Below, piece by piece: positions 41,198 to 52,250 of a DNA stretch of 64,000 nt. The stretch is taken from the NCBI GenBank assembly GCA_905182065.1, contig CAJIZN010000001.1, forward strand, positions 1 to 64,000, given 5' to 3'. Position 1 is the first letter of the stretch; the number at the start of each line of letters is the position of its first letter. The position numbers were made by a program, and so were the translations under genes. The DNA is from Candidatus Marisimplicoccus framensis (GTDB lineage Bacteria; Bacteroidota; Bacteroidia; Flavobacteriales; Flavobacteriaceae). The notes under the pieces are model-generated. The model worked only from the letters and a program-made list of their open reading frames with translations, ran no database searches and had not been told where the DNA came from.

Positions 41198-41572
41198 TTA
41201 CTTAGTCGCTTTTTTCTTGTTAGCTACAGTTTTTCTTTTACCTTTTCTAGTCCTAGAATTATTTTTTGTTCTTTGACCTCTTAGAGGAAGTCCAGTTCTA
41301 TGTCTTATACCTCTATAACTCCCAATGTCCATTAACCTTTTAATGTTCAATTGTGTTTCTGATCTAAGCTCACCTTCAATTGTAAGGCTTCCAACCACTT
41401 CTCTAATACTAGCAATATCTTTATCATCCCAATCTGAAACTTTTTTATTAGAATCTACTTTCGCATTATCTAATATTGAAATTGCTAAGCTTCTACCAAT
41501 ACCATAAATATATGTTAGGGAAATTGCTCCTCTTTTATCTTTTGGTATATCAATTCCTGAAATTCTTGCCAT
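41198..41572 (-). CDS. rpsM: 30S ribosomal protein uS13
   Basis: [46 protein letters not shown]. Confidence 0.98.
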   Translation of the reverse strand: MARISGIDIPKDKRGAISLTYIYGIGRSLAISILDNAKVDSNKKVSDWDDKDIASIREVVGSLTIEGELRSETQLNIKRLMDIGSYRGIRHRTGLPLRGQRTKNNSRTRKGKRKTVANKKKATK

Positions 41573-41574
41573 AA

Positions 41575-41691
41575 TTAACCTTGTCTTTGTTTAAATCTTG
41601 GATTCTTTTTGTTAATGACATATAATCGTCCTTTACGTCTAACGATTTTACATTCACTACTTCTTTTTTTTATTGATGCTTTTACTTTCAT
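41575..41691 (-). CDS. rpmJ: 50S ribosomal protein bL36 (absent from ORF track)
   Basis: Hand translation: [38 protein letters not shown]. Confidence 0.96.
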   Translation of the reverse strand: MKVKASIKKRSSECKIVRRKGRLYVINKKNPRFKQRQG

Positions 41692-41702
41692 TTTAATATA
41701 AT

Positions 41703-41918
41703 TTACAGTCTAAATGTTATTCTTGCTTTTGATAAATCATAGGGACTCATTTCAAGTTTAACTTTATCGCCTGGCAATAGTTTTATATAATGCAATCTCA
41801 TCTTTCCTGATATATGAGCAGTCACAACATGTCCATTTTCTAGCTCAACCCTAAAAGTAGCATTTGAGAGTGCCTCCATAATCTTACCTTCTTGCTCTAT
41901 TGATTTCTGCTTTGCCAT
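41703..41918 (-). CDS. infA: Translation initiation factor IF-1
   Basis: [41 protein letters not shown]. Confidence 0.98.
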   Translation of the reverse strand: MAKQKSIEQEGKIMEALSNATFRVELENGHVVTAHISGKMRLHYIKLLPGDKVKLEMSPYDLSKARITFRL

Positions 41919-43272
41919 TTATATTGTTGGTTTACTTCTCATTGAACCAGATTTCATTAGACCATCATAATGATTGTTAAGTAAATATGCATTTACTTGT
42001 TGTATTGTATCTATTGCTACTCCTACCATAATTAAGAGAGATGTTCCTCCGAAGAAAAGAGCCCAACCCTGTTGCATGCCAATTAATTGGACTACTATAG
42101 CTGGAAAAATAGCAATTACTGCTAGGTATAGAGATCCTGGAAAAGTTATTAGAGACATAACTGAATCAAGGAATTCTGATGTTTCATTACCAGGTCTGAT
42201 TCCAGGAACAAATCCACCACTTCTTTTTAAATCATCTGACATTTTATTTGTAGGTACGGTAATTGCCGTATAAAAAAACGTAAAAATAACTACAAGTAAC
42301 CCAAATAAAATATTGTACCATAATCCGAAAATATCAGAGAAACTTGTTTGAAGCCATTGACCTATAGAGGAAGTTCCAAAAACACTTCCAATAGTTGCAG
42401 GTGCAAACATTAATGCTTGTGCAAAAATAATTGGCATAACTCCTGAAGCATTAAGCTTTAGAGGAATATATTGTCTTTTAGCCATTCCAGATGACTCAGT
42501 TCCAGGAACAGAATTTCTTCTTGCATACTGAACTGGAATTTGTCTTACTGCCATAACTAAGAGTATACTTAATATAATTATAACTAGCCATACTGCTAGT
42601 TCAATAACTACCATTATTAAACCTCCATTACTTTCAGATATTCTAGATATCAAATTTTGAGTAAATGAGAGAGGTAAAGTCGCTACTATTCCTACAGTGA
42701 TAAGGAGGGAAATACCATTACCTATTCCTCTATCCGTAATTTTTTCTCCTAACCACATTGCAAAAATACAACCTGTTACTAGAATTATAATAGATGTAAA
42801 GATGAACATTGGAGTTCTTCCAAATATAAAAGCACTGTCAGGAACACCTAATGCACTCAAACCATAGAGATATGCAGGGGCTTGAACCGTACAAATAAAA
42901 ATCGTTAGCCATCTAGTAATCTGAGTAATTTTTTTTCTACCACTTTCACCTTCTTTTTGAAGTTTTTGAAGATACGGAAGAGCTACTCCCATAAGCTGAA
43001 CAACAATTGATGCAGATATGTATGGCATAATTCCTAAGGGCAAAAATTGAAGCATTAGCAAATGCCCCACCAGTAAAAGCATTAAGAATTCCTAATAGTC
43101 CACCTCCTTCAGATCTAGAAGAAAGATCAGAAAGTGCAAGTGAATCAACACCAGGAAGAACTACTTGGGCACCAAGTCTGTAGATCAATAAAAGACCGAG
43201 AGTAAAAAGGATTCTATCCCTCAACTCTTTTATATTGTATATACTTTTTATTATTTCTACTAACTTATTCAT
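41919..43272 (-). CDS. secY: Protein translocase subunit SecY, split by an apparent +1 frameshift (ORFs 42946..43272 and 41919..43082)
   Basis: MNKLVEIIKSIYNIKELRDRILFTLGLLLIYRLGAQVVLPGV...GGAFANASIFAL | GIMPYISASIVVQLMGVALPYLQKLQKEGE; span 1354 nt = 3n+1. Confidence 0.95.
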
Positions 43273-43274
43273 TG

Positions 43275-43727
43275 TTATATAATAGTGATCTTACCACCGG
43301 CTTTTTCTATTAGTTTTTCCGCAGAAGCAGAAAACTTATGAGCTGATATAATAATTGGAGCATCAATTTTCCCTCTTCCTAATATTTTTACAAGATCTCC
43401 TTTTTTTATAAGCCTTAACTCTATCATTTTATCGATGGTTAATTCTTTCTTTATCTTTTTATCATCAATTAGAGTTTGAATATCATCTATATTGATGGTG
43501 TTATACTCAACCCTATTTATGTTTTTAAAACCAAATTTTGGAATTCTTCTTTGAAGTGGCATTTGACCACCCTCAAAACCAATTTTCCTTGAATAACCAG
43601 ATCTTGACTGTGCTCCATTATGACCTCTAGCAGATGTACCACCCTTTCCAGAGCCTTGACCTCTTCCAAGTCTTTTACCACTAGTTTTATTTGATCCTTT
43701 TGCTGGTTTTAAATTGTTTAAACTCAT
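43275..43727 (-). CDS. rplO: 50S ribosomal protein uL15
   Basis: LKPAKGSNKTSGKRLGRGQGSGKGGTSARGHNG. Confidence 0.97.
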   Translation of the reverse strand: MSLNNLKPAKGSNKTSGKRLGRGQGSGKGGTSARGHNGAQSRSGYSRKIGFEGGQMPLQRRIPKFGFKNINRVEYNTINIDDIQTLIDDKKIKKELTIDKMIELRLIKKGDLVKILGRGKIDAPIIISAHKFSASAEKLIEKAGGKITII

Positions 43728-43734
43728 AATTCTA

Positions 43735-43920
43735 TTATTTTACAGAATTTACTTCAACTAGATGGCTTACTTTATCAACCATACCTTTAATTGACGAAGT
43801 AAGTTCATGTTCAACTTCCATTCCAATTTTTCTTAAACCTAGAGCTATTAATGTTCTCTTTTGAGACTCTAGCCTTTTAATTGTACTTCTTACCTGTTTT
43901 ATTCTTATTTTTTTGCTCAT
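43735..43920 (-). CDS. rpmD: 50S ribosomal protein uL30
   Basis: [30 protein letters not shown]. Confidence 0.96.
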   Translation of the reverse strand: MSKKIRIKQVRSTIKRLESQKRTLIALGLRKIGMEVEHELTSSIKGMVDKVSHLVEVNSVK

Positions 43921-44441
43921 CCTTTAAAAACTTTATCTAAAGAAATTCCTCTTTGTCTTGAGATCGTTAAAGGACTTCTTAAGTTTAATAATGCATCAAA
44001 TGTAGCTTTAACTACATTATGAGGGTTTGATGATCCTTGAGATTTTGAAAGTACATTTTGAATACCAACAGCATCTAAAACTGTTCTAACTGCACCTCCT
44101 GCAATAACTCCAGTACCAGGAGTAGCAGGTTTCATAAAAACTCTTGATCCACCAAATTTTCCTTTTTGTTCATGAGGAACCGTGCCATTTTCAATAGGTA
44201 TTCTAACTAAGTTTTTCTTTGCATCTTCAACAGCTTTTTGAATTGCAGTTGTAACTTCTTTAGCTTTTCCTAAACCATGACCAACAACACCATTCTCATC
44301 TCCAACTATAACTATAGCAGAAAAACCAAATGCTCTACCACCCTTAGTTACTTTAGTTACTCTTTGAATACCAACTAGTTTATCTTTAAGATCTAAACCA
44401 ACTGGTTTAACAAGTTCAATATTTTTATAATTTTTATACAT
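43917..44441 (-). CDS. rpsE: 30S ribosomal protein uS5
   Basis: [42 protein letters not shown]. Confidence 0.98.
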   Translation of the reverse strand: MYKNYKNIELVKPVGLDLKDKLVGIQRVTKVTKGGRAFGFSAIVIVGDENGVVGHGLGKAKEVTTAIQKAVEDAKKNLVRIPIENGTVPHEQKGKFGGSRVFMKPATPGTGVIAGGAVRTVLDAVGIQNVLSKSQGSSNPHNVVKATFDALLNLRSPLTISRQRGISLDKVFKG

Positions 44442-44443
44442 AT

Positions 44444-44803
44444 TTAAAATTTAAGTCCACCTTCTCTTGCTCCTTCAGCTAGAGATTTAACTCTTCCATG
44501 ATAAAGATATCCACCTCTATCAAATTTTATTTTTTCAATACCTTTTTTTAGAGCATGTTCAGCAACTGACTTACCTACATTAAAAGAAACTTCAATATTA
44601 CTCTTTAATTTAAGGTCTGTGATTACCTTATCTCTTGAAGAGGTTTGAAGAAGTGTTTTTCCGTTGACATCATCAATTACCTGACAATAGATCTCCTTGT
44701 TACTTCTAAAAACTGAAAGCCTAGGATAATCTGGTGTACCGGAAATTACCTTCTTAATTCTTTTTCTAATTCTAGTTCTTCTATATGTTTTAGTATTTGT
44801 CAT
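44444..44803 (-). CDS. rplR: 50S ribosomal protein uL18
   Basis: [59 protein letters not shown]. Confidence 0.97.
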   Translation of the reverse strand: MTNTKTYRRTRIRKRIKKVISGTPDYPRLSVFRSNKEIYCQVIDDVNGKTLLQTSSRDKVITDLKLKSNIEVSFNVGKSVAEHALKKGIEKIKFDRGGYLYHGRVKSLAEGAREGGLKF

Positions 44804-44804
44804 A

Positions 44805-45347
44805 TTATGCTGATTTACCTGCTTTTCTTCTTATCTGTTCACCTACAAATTTTATTCCTTTTCCTTTATATGGCTCAGGTTTTCTAAATGATCTTATTTT
44901 AGCTGCAACATGACCAACTAGTTGTTTGTCTGATGATGATAATTTAATAATTGGATTCTTACCCTTTTCATTGATAGTTTCAACTTTTACCTCAGGAGCG
45001 ATGTTTAAGACAATAGTATGGGAGAAACCTAGAGATAAATCAAGTTTTTGACCAGAAGCATTGGCTCTGTAACCAACTCCAACTAATTCTAGTTCTAATG
45101 TAAATCCATTTGTAACACCTGTAATCATATTAGAAACTAGTGCTCTGTATAATCCATGTTTAGATTTGTGATCTTTAGATTCGGAATTCCTTTTTACTAT
45201 AATTGTGTCTTCAGATATATCAAAACTTACACCATTAAAACTTTGATTCATTTCACCATTCTTACCTTTAACGGAAATTACGCCAGTGTTAACGTTAACT
45301 GAAACGCCTTCTGGGATACTTATCGGATTGTTACCTATTCTTGACAT
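44805..45347 (-). CDS. rplF: 50S ribosomal protein uL6
   Basis: [44 protein letters not shown]. Confidence 0.98.
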   Translation of the reverse strand: MSRIGNNPISIPEGVSVNVNTGVISVKGKNGEMNQSFNGVSFDISEDTIIVKRNSESKDHKSKHGLYRALVSNMITGVTNGFTLELELVGVGYRANASGQKLDLSLGFSHTIVLNIAPEVKVETINEKGKNPIIKLSSSDKQLVGHVAAKIRSFRKPEPYKGKGIKFVGEQIRRKAGKSA

Positions 45348-45356
45348 AATATTTTT

Positions 45357-45758
45357 TTAAAAAACATAACAAATTAATTCACCACCAATATTCTGGCTTG
45401 CTGCTTGCTTACCTGTCATTACACCTTTTGAAGTAGATATTATTGAAATACCTAAGCCATTTAAAATTCTAGGAAATTCTGTAGAATTAGAATATTTTCT
45501 AAGACCAGGTTTGCTTATCCTTTGAATCTCCTTTATAACAGGTTGTTTAGATACTGATTCATATTTCAAAGCAATTTTAATATTACCTTGATTGTTATCT
45601 GTATCTTCAAATTTATAGCTTAAAATGTAGCCTTGATCAAAAAGAATTTTTGTTATATCCTTCTTTATGTTAGAAGAGGGTATATCAACAACTTTATGAC
45701 CAGCCATGCTAGCATTTCTCACTCTAGTTAAATAATCTGCAATAGTATCTGTATACAT
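45357..45758 (-). CDS. rpsH: 30S ribosomal protein uS8
   Basis: DTIADYLTRVRNASMAGHKVVDIPSS; GISIISTSKGVMTGKQA. Confidence 0.97.
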   Translation of the reverse strand: MYTDTIADYLTRVRNASMAGHKVVDIPSSNIKKDITKILFDQGYILSYKFEDTDNNQGNIKIALKYESVSKQPVIKEIQRISKPGLRKYSNSTEFPRILNGLGISIISTSKGVMTGKQAASQNIGGELICYVF

Positions 45759-45768
45759 AATCTTTAAT

Positions 45769-46038
45769 TTACCAACTCGCTTTTGTTACACCTGGGATTA
45801 AACCTTTATTAGCCATTTCTCTAAACATTACTCTAGAAAGTCCAAATTGTCTTATATAACCCTTAGGCCTTCCTGTTAACTTACATCTGTTATGAAGCCT
45901 AACAGGTGATGCATTTTTAGGGAGTTTCTGTAGACCTACATAATCATTAGCTTCTTTCAAAGACTTTCTTTTAGCTGCATATTTTGCAACTATTCTTTCT
46001 CTTTTTCTTTCCCTAGCTTTCATTGATTCTTTTGCCAT
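45769..46038 (-). CDS. rpsN: 30S ribosomal protein uS14
   Basis: [67 protein letters not shown]. Confidence 0.98.
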   Translation of the reverse strand: MAKESMKARERKRERIVAKYAAKRKSLKEANDYVGLQKLPKNASPVRLHNRCKLTGRPKGYIRQFGLSRVMFREMANKGLIPGVTKASW

Positions 46039-46042
46039 AATA

Positions 46043-46591
46043 TTATTTTTTAAAAGGTAATCCTAAGTCTGTTAATAATGCTTTTGCCTCTTTATTAGAA
46101 TTTGTATTAGTTACGAATGTTATATCCATACCAGAAATTTTATTTACTTTATCTATGTTAATCTCAGGAAAGATAATTTGCTCCTTAATTCCGAGGTTAT
46201 AATTTCCTCTACCATCAAAACCATCGGCTTTAATACCTTGGAAGTCTCTAACTCTTGGTAATGCTATTGTTATAAGTCTATCAAGAAACTCATACATTCT
46301 ATCTCCTCTCAAAGTAACTTTAGCTCCAATAGGTGTACCTTTTCGAAGTTTGAATGATGCAACATCCTTTTTAGATAATGTAGCAATCGCTTTTTGACCA
46401 GAAATTAGAGTTAGTTCTTCAACAGCATGATCAATTAGTTTTTTATCACTTACAGCAGCTCCAACACCTCTTGAAATAATAATTTTTTCCAATGAAGGTA
46501 CCTGCATTATATTTGTTAAGTCCAGCTTATCTTTAAGCTCCTTAACAATCTTATTCGAATATTCTTCTTTAAGTCTTGGTGTATTAGACAT
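46043..46591 (-). CDS. rplE: 50S ribosomal protein uL5
   Basis: [44 protein letters not shown]. Confidence 0.98.
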   Translation of the reverse strand: MSNTPRLKEEYSNKIVKELKDKLDLTNIMQVPSLEKIIISRGVGAAVSDKKLIDHAVEELTLISGQKAIATLSKKDVASFKLRKGTPIGAKVTLRGDRMYEFLDRLITIALPRVRDFQGIKADGFDGRGNYNLGIKEQIIFPEINIDKVNKISGMDITFVTNTNSNKEAKALLTDLGLPFKK

Positions 46592-46593
46592 AA

Positions 46594-46905
46594 TTAAATA
46601 GTTTCTTTAGATTTAGTAGATATACGTACTTTTTTTCCATCCTCATTTTTATAACCAATTCTAGTTTTCTCACCGTCTTTTGTCATTAATGATATATTAG
46701 AAATATTGATAGGTAGCAGTTTCTCGATGATACCACCCTTAGGATTCTCAGAATTAGGTTTCGTATGTCTTTTTACAGTATTAACACCTTCAACTAGAGC
46801 TTTATTTTTAGTATACAATACCTTCAAAACAGAACCCTTAGTTCCTTTATATGCTCCAGCTATAACTATTACTTGATCTCCTTTTTTAATTTTTATCTTA
46901 TTCAT
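46594..46905 (-). CDS. rplX: 50S ribosomal protein uL24
   Basis: [26 protein letters not shown]. Confidence 0.97.
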   Translation of the reverse strand: MNKIKIKKGDQVIVIAGAYKGTKGSVLKVLYTKNKALVEGVNTVKRHTKPNSENPKGGIIEKLLPINISNISLMTKDGEKTRIGYKNEDGKKVRISTKSKETI

Positions 46906-46912
46906 ATATCTA

Positions 46913-47281
46913 TTATAAAACTTCAGGTGCGAGAGAAACTATTTTCATAAATTGTTTATCCCTTAATTCTCTTGCTACTGGACCAAAAACTCTGGTACCT
47001 CTCATTTCACCAGTTTGAGCAAGAAGTACACAAGCATTCTCATCAAATCTAATGTATGATCCATCATTTCTTCTAACTTCTTTTTTTGTCCTTACTACAA
47101 CAGCTATTGAAACTTGACCTTTCTTAACTGTTCCATTAGGTGTTGCATCTTTAACTGTAACAACAATCTTATCACCAATTCTTGCATATCTTCTTTTAGT
47201 TCCACCCAATACACGTATAGTAAGAACTTCTTTTGCTCCAGTATTATCTGCTACCTTAAGTCTTGATTCTTGTTGTACCAT
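46913..47281 (-). CDS. rplN: 50S ribosomal protein uL14
   Basis: [27 protein letters not shown]. Confidence 0.98.
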   Translation of the reverse strand: MVQQESRLKVADNTGAKEVLTIRVLGGTKRRYARIGDKIVVTVKDATPNGTVKKGQVSIAVVVRTKKEVRRNDGSYIRFDENACVLLAQTGEMRGTRVFGPVARELRDKQFMKIVSLAPEVL

Positions 47282-47282
47282 T

Positions 47283-47540
47283 TTATTTTGCTCTTTCTAT
47301 TATTTCTATAATTCTCCACTTTTTTGTTTTACTCATAGGTCTTGTCTCCATAATTCTTACAGTATCCCCCTCATTACAATCATTCTTTTCATCATGAGCA
47401 ACATATTTTTTTGTCTTTAAAACAAATTTTCCATAAACAGGGTGTTTTACCTTTTTAACCTCTGAAACCACAACAGATTTTTCCATTTTGTCAGAGGATA
47501 CTATCCCTATTCTCTCTTTTCTTAGACTTCTAGTTGTCAT
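47283..47540 (-). CDS. rpsQ: 30S ribosomal protein uS17
   Basis: [43 protein letters not shown]. Confidence 0.97.
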   Translation of the reverse strand: MTTRSLRKERIGIVSSDKMEKSVVVSEVKKVKHPVYGKFVLKTKKYVAHDEKNDCNEGDTVRIMETRPMSKTKKWRIIEIIERAK

Positions 47541-47732
47541 TTAATCTTGTTTTTTTTGGTTTAAAACTGTTTTTAGCTTAGCAAGCTGTCTTCTTAAAAT
47601 TTTAATTTCAAGAGGGTTTTCAATTGTTTGAACAGAGTTATTAAACCTTAACTGAGATAGCTTCTTAGAAGTATCAGTTAATTTTTCATTTAACTCATCC
47701 GTTGACATATTTCTTATTTCACTAATTTTCAT
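47541..47732 (-). CDS. rpmC: 50S ribosomal protein uL29
   Basis: [34 protein letters not shown]; start corrected to 47732. Confidence 0.95.
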   Translation of the reverse strand: MKISEIRNMSTDELNEKLTDTSKKLSQLRFNNSVQTIENPLEIKILRRQLAKLKTVLNQKKQD

Positions 47733-48153
47733 AATATCCTTTAAAATCTCTTGCAATAATAAACTTAGTTGTTACTGGTAATTTTTGAGCAGCTAATCTA
47801 AGTGCTTCTTTTGCAACTGCTAGTGGCACTCCTGATACTTCAAAAAGAACCCTACCTGGTTTAACAACTGCAACAAAATACTCAGGGGCACCCTTACCTT
47901 TACCCATTCTTACTTCTAGTGGTTTTTTAGTAATAGGTTTATCCGGAAATATTTTTATCCAAAGCTGTCCTTCTCTCTTCATATATCTAGTAGCTGCTAT
48001 CCTTGCAGCTTCAATTTGTCTTGATGTAAGAAATTTAGATTCTAAAGATTTAATTCCAAACATACCATTAGATAGTCTATGTCCTCTTTGAGATAAACCC
48101 TTCATTTTACCCTTCTGTGCTTTTCTATATTTTGTCCTTTTAGGCTGTAACAT
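47722..48153 (-). CDS. rplP: 50S ribosomal protein uL16
   Basis: [38 protein letters not shown]. Confidence 0.98.
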   Translation of the reverse strand: MLQPKRTKYRKAQKGKMKGLSQRGHRLSNGMFGIKSLESKFLTSRQIEAARIAATRYMKREGQLWIKIFPDKPITKKPLEVRMGKGKGAPEYFVAVVKPGRVLFEVSGVPLAVAKEALRLAAQKLPVTTKFIIARDFKGYYEN

Positions 48154-48159
48154 ATCTAA

Positions 48160-48870
48160 TTAATTTTTTCTATCTCTTGGTCTATTATTCTTTTTTGAAT
48201 TATTAGAAGATTTTTTCATACCAGTCAAAGGAGATAATTCTCTTTTACCATATACTTCACCTTTCATAATCCAAACTTTTATTCCGAGTCTTCCATAGGT
48301 AGTATGTGCCTCAACAAGAGCATAATCAATATCAGCTCTAAATGTTGATAAAGGAATCCTACCGTCTTTGTAAGATTCAGACCTAGCCATTTCAGCACCA
48401 TTTAATCTTCCAGATATTTGAATCTTAATCCCTTCAGCATTCATTCTCATTGCAGCTGCGATTGACATTTTTATTGCTCTTCTAAAAGAAATTCTATTCT
48501 CAATTTGTCTTGCAATACTACTTCCAACAAGAAATGCATCTAATTCAGGACGTTTGATTTCAAAAATGTTAAGCTGAACATCTTTAGCTGTTATTTTCTT
48601 TAGTTCTTCTTTTAATTTATCAACTTCTGAACCAGCCTTACCAATTATAATTCCTGGTCTTGCAGTTCTTATAGTTATAACAATTAGTTTAAGGGTTCTT
48701 TCAATTATAACATTAGAAACACTGGCACGAGAAAGTCTAGCCATAATATATTTTCTGATCTTATCATCCTCTGCTATTTTATCACCATAGTCTCTACCAC
48801 CCCACCAGTTAGAGTCCCAGCCTCTAATAATTCCTAATCTATTTCCTATTGGATTTGTCTTTTGTCCCAT
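48160..48870 (-). CDS. rpsC: 30S ribosomal protein uS3
   Basis: [41 protein letters not shown]. Confidence 0.98.
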   Translation of the reverse strand: MGQKTNPIGNRLGIIRGWDSNWWGGRDYGDKIAEDDKIRKYIMARLSRASVSNVIIERTLKLIVITIRTARPGIIIGKAGSEVDKLKEELKKITAKDVQLNIFEIKRPELDAFLVGSSIARQIENRISFRRAIKMSIAAAMRMNAEGIKIQISGRLNGAEMARSESYKDGRIPLSTFRADIDYALVEAHTTYGRLGIKVWIMKGEVYGKRELSPLTGMKKSSNNSKKNNRPRDRKN

Positions 48871-49272
48871 TTAATTAATTGTTTTTGAAGAAAGTACTAA
48901 TGTTACATGATTAGATCTCTTTCTAATTCTATGAGCCCTACCTTGAGGAGCTGTTCTTATTCTCTTTAACATACTACCCCCATCAACTGTTATTTCTTTA
49001 ACAAAGAGCTGAGCTGCATCAACATTAGAATTTTCATTCTTAGACTGCCAGTTAGCTATAGCTGAGATTAGAAGTGTTTCTAATCTTTTTGAAGCCTCTT
49101 TTGGACTAAACTTAAGTATAGATAATGCATTAGATATGTCTACACCTCTAATTTGATCAGCAACTAGACGCATTTTTCTTGGTGAAGTTGGACAATTATT
49201 AAGCTTAGCAAAAGCTAGATCTTTCTTTGCTTCTTTAATTTTATCAGCGCTATTTCTTTTTCTTAATCCCAT
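48871..49272 (-). CDS. rplV: 50S ribosomal protein uL22
   Basis: [44 protein letters not shown]. Confidence 0.97.
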   Translation of the reverse strand: MGLRKRNSADKIKEAKKDLAFAKLNNCPTSPRKMRLVADQIRGVDISNALSILKFSPKEASKRLETLLISAIANWQSKNENSNVDAAQLFVKEITVDGGSMLKRIRTAPQGRAHRIRKRSNHVTLVLSSKTIN

Positions 49273-49290
49273 TTAATTAATCAATATTAT

Positions 49291-49557
49291 TTATCTTTTG
49301 TTTCCAGTATGACCTCTAAATGATCTAGTTGGAGAAAACTCTCCAAGCTTATGACCGACCATGTTTTCAGTTATGTAAACTGGAATAAATTGTTTCCCAT
49401 TATGTACAGCAATTGTTTGACCAACAAAATCAGGAATGATCATTGAAGATCTAGACCATGTTTTAATAACGGCTTTCTTCTTGTCTTCAATATTTTTATT
49501 AACCTTTTTTAGAAGGCTTAAGTGAACAAATGGTCCTTTTTTTAATGATCTTGACAT
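49291..49557 (-). CDS. rpsS: 30S ribosomal protein uS19
   Basis: [42 protein letters not shown]. Confidence 0.98.
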   Translation of the reverse strand: MSRSLKKGPFVHLSLLKKVNKNIEDKKKAVIKTWSRSSMIIPDFVGQTIAVHNGKQFIPVYITENMVGHKLGEFSPTRSFRGHTGNKR

Positions 49558-49563
49558 ACTATA

Positions 49564-50388
49564 TTATTTATTTCTTCTTTCAATTATAAATTTAGAAGAA
49601 GACTTCTTTTTTGATCTTGTTCTAAAACCTTTAGCAGGTATACCTTTTTTTGATCTAGGATGACCACCTGAAGCTTTACCTTCACCACCTCCCATTGGAT
49701 GATCAACAGGGTTCATTGCTACTGGTCTAGTTCTAGGTCTTCTTCCTAACCATCTTTTTCTTCCAGCCTTACCTGATGAGATAAGTTGATTATCTGAATT
49801 GGATACTGCACCAATAGTAGCATAACAAGTGTTAAGTATCATTCTCGTTTCACCTGAAGGAAGTTTTACTGTACAGTATTTACCATCTTTAGCCATTAGC
49901 TGAGCAAAAGAACCAGCACTTCTCGAGATACTAGCACCTTTTCCTGGGTTTAACTCTATACATGAAATAATAGTCCCTAAAGGAATTTTATCAATAGGCA
50001 TTGCATTTCCAATTTCTGGAGCTGCAGAGTCACCTGATATAACACTCTGCCCTACTTTTAAGCCACTTAAAGCAACCATGTATCTCTTTTCACCATCTTT
50101 ATACTCTATAAGAGATATGAATGCAGATCTATTAGGATCGTATTCTACTGATTTAACCTCACCGCTAACATCAAACTTGTCTCTTTTAAAATCAATTATT
50201 CTATATCTTTTTTTGTGACCACCACCTCTATACTTACTAGTCATTTTACCATGGTTATTTCTACCACCAGTACTTTTCTTAGTTGTAAGCAATGATTTTT
50301 CAGGCTTATCAGTTGTGATAGCATCAAAACCATTGACAACTCTGTGTCTCTGTGATGGTGTAACTGGTTTAAGTTTTCTTACTGGCAT
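49564..50388 (-). CDS. rplB: 50S ribosomal protein uL2
   Basis: [42 protein letters not shown]. Confidence 0.98.
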   Translation of the reverse strand: MPVRKLKPVTPSQRHRVVNGFDAITTDKPEKSLLTTKKSTGGRNNHGKMTSKYRGGGHKKRYRIIDFKRDKFDVSGEVKSVEYDPNRSAFISLIEYKDGEKRYMVALSGLKVGQSVISGDSAAPEIGNAMPIDKIPLGTIISCIELNPGKGASISRSAGSFAQLMAKDGKYCTVKLPSGETRMILNTCYATIGAVSNSDNQLISSGKAGRKRWLGRRPRTRPVAMNPVDHPMGGGEGKASGGHPRSKKGIPAKGFRTRSKKKSSSKFIIERRNK

Positions 50389-50390
50389 AA

Positions 50391-50681
50391 TTATAGATTT
50401 GCAAAGAAGTCAATTCTGTCTCCTTCTGAAATTTTAACGATTGCTTTTTTATAAGAACCTTTTTTACTAGCCTGAACTCCTTTTTTTGTAAATCTTGTTC
50501 TTGATTCTGCTCCATAAATCATGGTTCTTACTTTAACAACTGAAACTCCGTAAGAAGATTCAACTGCCTTTTTTATCTCAACCTTGTTTGCAGTTTTAGA
50601 AACTATGAAAGTATATGAATTTCTTAATTCACTTTCGTTAGTTGCTTTTTCAGTTAATATTGGTTTTATAAGTATGTCCAT
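50391..50681 (-). CDS. rplW: 50S ribosomal protein uL23
   Basis: [40 protein letters not shown]. Confidence 0.97.
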   Translation of the reverse strand: MDILIKPILTEKATNESELRNSYTFIVSKTANKVEIKKAVESSYGVSVVKVRTMIYGAESRTRFTKKGVQASKKGSYKKAIVKISEGDRIDFFANL

Positions 50682-50688
50682 AATAAAT

Positions 50689-51315
50689 TTATTTCAAGGT
50701 TGATTCAATTCCTTCAACCGCACTTTCTAAAATTAAGATTTTGTTTGCATCTGTAATTTCATAAGTGTTTAATTCTGAGTTAATAACAACTTTAGAATTT
50801 TTTAAATTTCGTGAAGATAAATAAATATTGTTATTTATTTCACTTGTAACTACTAAAGTCTTCTTTGCTTCTAGTCCAAAAGATTTGATAATATTTAAAT
50901 AGTCAGATGTATTTGGATTTGATAGATTAAAGTCCTCTAATATTAATATTTCTTTGTTTTTAACCTTATAGGCAAGAGCAGATTTTCTAGCTAATAATTT
51001 TACCTTCTTGTTAATTTTTTGATCATAAGACCTAGGTCTAGGACCAAAAACTCTACCACCACCTCTAAATAATGGGTTTTTAATACTTCCAGCTCTAGCT
51101 GTACCTGTTCCTTTTTGTTTTTTAATCTTCCTTGTGCTACCAACGATTTCACCTCTTTCTTTAGCTTTGTGAAGACCTTTTCTATTATTAGCAAGATATT
51201 GCTTTACATCAAGGTAAATAGCATGGTCGTTTGGTTCAATACCAAATACCGATTTGTCTAACTTGACTTTTTTATCAGTCTCTTTACCTTTTATGTTATG
51301 TACTATAAGTTCCAT
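50689..51315 (-). CDS. rplD: 50S ribosomal protein uL4
   Basis: GSTRKIKKQKGTGTARAGSIKNPLFRGGGRVFGPRPRSYDQKINKK. Confidence 0.97.
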   Translation of the reverse strand: MELIVHNIKGKETDKKVKLDKSVFGIEPNDHAIYLDVKQYLANNRKGLHKAKERGEIVGSTRKIKKQKGTGTARAGSIKNPLFRGGGRVFGPRPRSYDQKINKKVKLLARKSALAYKVKNKEILILEDFNLSNPNTSDYLNIIKSFGLEAKKTLVVTSEINNNIYLSSRNLKNSKVVINSELNTYEITDANKILILESAVEGIESTLK

Positions 51316-51929
51316 TACTTTCGAACAATTATATATGAGTTAATGTGACCAGGAACACTTCCCTTTACAATTAAAATATTATCTTCTGACATCACCTTGA
51401 CAACCTTTAAATTAAGTACCGATACTTTTGAATTACCAGTTTGACCTGCCATTCTCATACCCTTAAATACTCTTGAAGGAGAAGAACCAGCACCTATCGA
51501 ACCTGGAGCTCTTAATCTGTTATGTTGACCATGTGTACTATCACCAACTCCTCTAAACCCATGTCTTTTTACTACACCCTGAAAACCCTTTCCTTTGGAT
51601 ATACCAGATATATCAACAAATTCACCTTCCAAAAAGTGATCTACAGTTATTTTATCTCCTAATTTAAGATCACCTTCAAATCCTTTGAACTCAACCAATT
51701 TACTCATTGGATTTGACTTACTTTTCTTGAATTGACCTTCATATGCTTTTGTTGTGTTCTTTGTTTTCTCATCAAAACCAAGTTGAAAAGAAGAATAACC
51801 ATCTTTATCTTCAGTTTTAACCTGAATAATAGTGCAAGGACCTGCTTGAAGTATTGTACAGGGAATGTTTTTACCATTCTCATCGTATATACTTGTCATC
51901 CCAATTTTTTTTCCAATAATACCAGACAT
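51315..51929 (-). CDS. rplC: 50S ribosomal protein uL3
   Basis: [47 protein letters not shown]. Confidence 0.98.
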   Translation of the reverse strand: MSGIIGKKIGMTSIYDENGKNIPCTILQAGPCTIIQVKTEDKDGYSSFQLGFDEKTKNTTKAYEGQFKKSKSNPMSKLVEFKGFEGDLKLGDKITVDHFLEGEFVDISGISKGKGFQGVVKRHGFRGVGDSTHGQHNRLRAPGSIGAGSSPSRVFKGMRMAGQTGNSKVSVLNLKVVKVMSEDNILIVKGSVPGHINSYIIVRK

Positions 51930-51934
51930 AATTA

Positions 51935-52240
51935 TTATACTTTAATTTCTACTTCAACTCCACTAGGTAATTCTAACTTCATAAGTGCATCTACAGTTTT
52001 AGAAGATGAACTATAAATATCCAACAGTCTTTTGTAAGAACATAACTTAAATTGTTCTCTTGATTTTTTATTTACATGAGGAGACCTCAGAACAGTAAAA
52101 ATCTTTTTATGAGTAGGTAAAGGTATAGGACCAGTAACTATAGCTCCTGTATTCTTTACAGTTTTAACAATCTTATCAGCTGACTTGTCAACCAGATTGT
52201 AATCATAAGATTTTAATTTTATTCTAATTTTTTGACTCAT
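51935..52240 (-). CDS. rpsJ: 30S ribosomal protein uS10
   Basis: [41 protein letters not shown]. Confidence 0.98.
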   Translation of the reverse strand: MSQKIRIKLKSYDYNLVDKSADKIVKTVKNTGAIVTGPIPLPTHKKIFTVLRSPHVNKKSREQFKLCSYKRLLDIYSSSSKTVDALMKLELPSGVEVEIKV

Positions 52241-52250
52241 ATCTATACGT

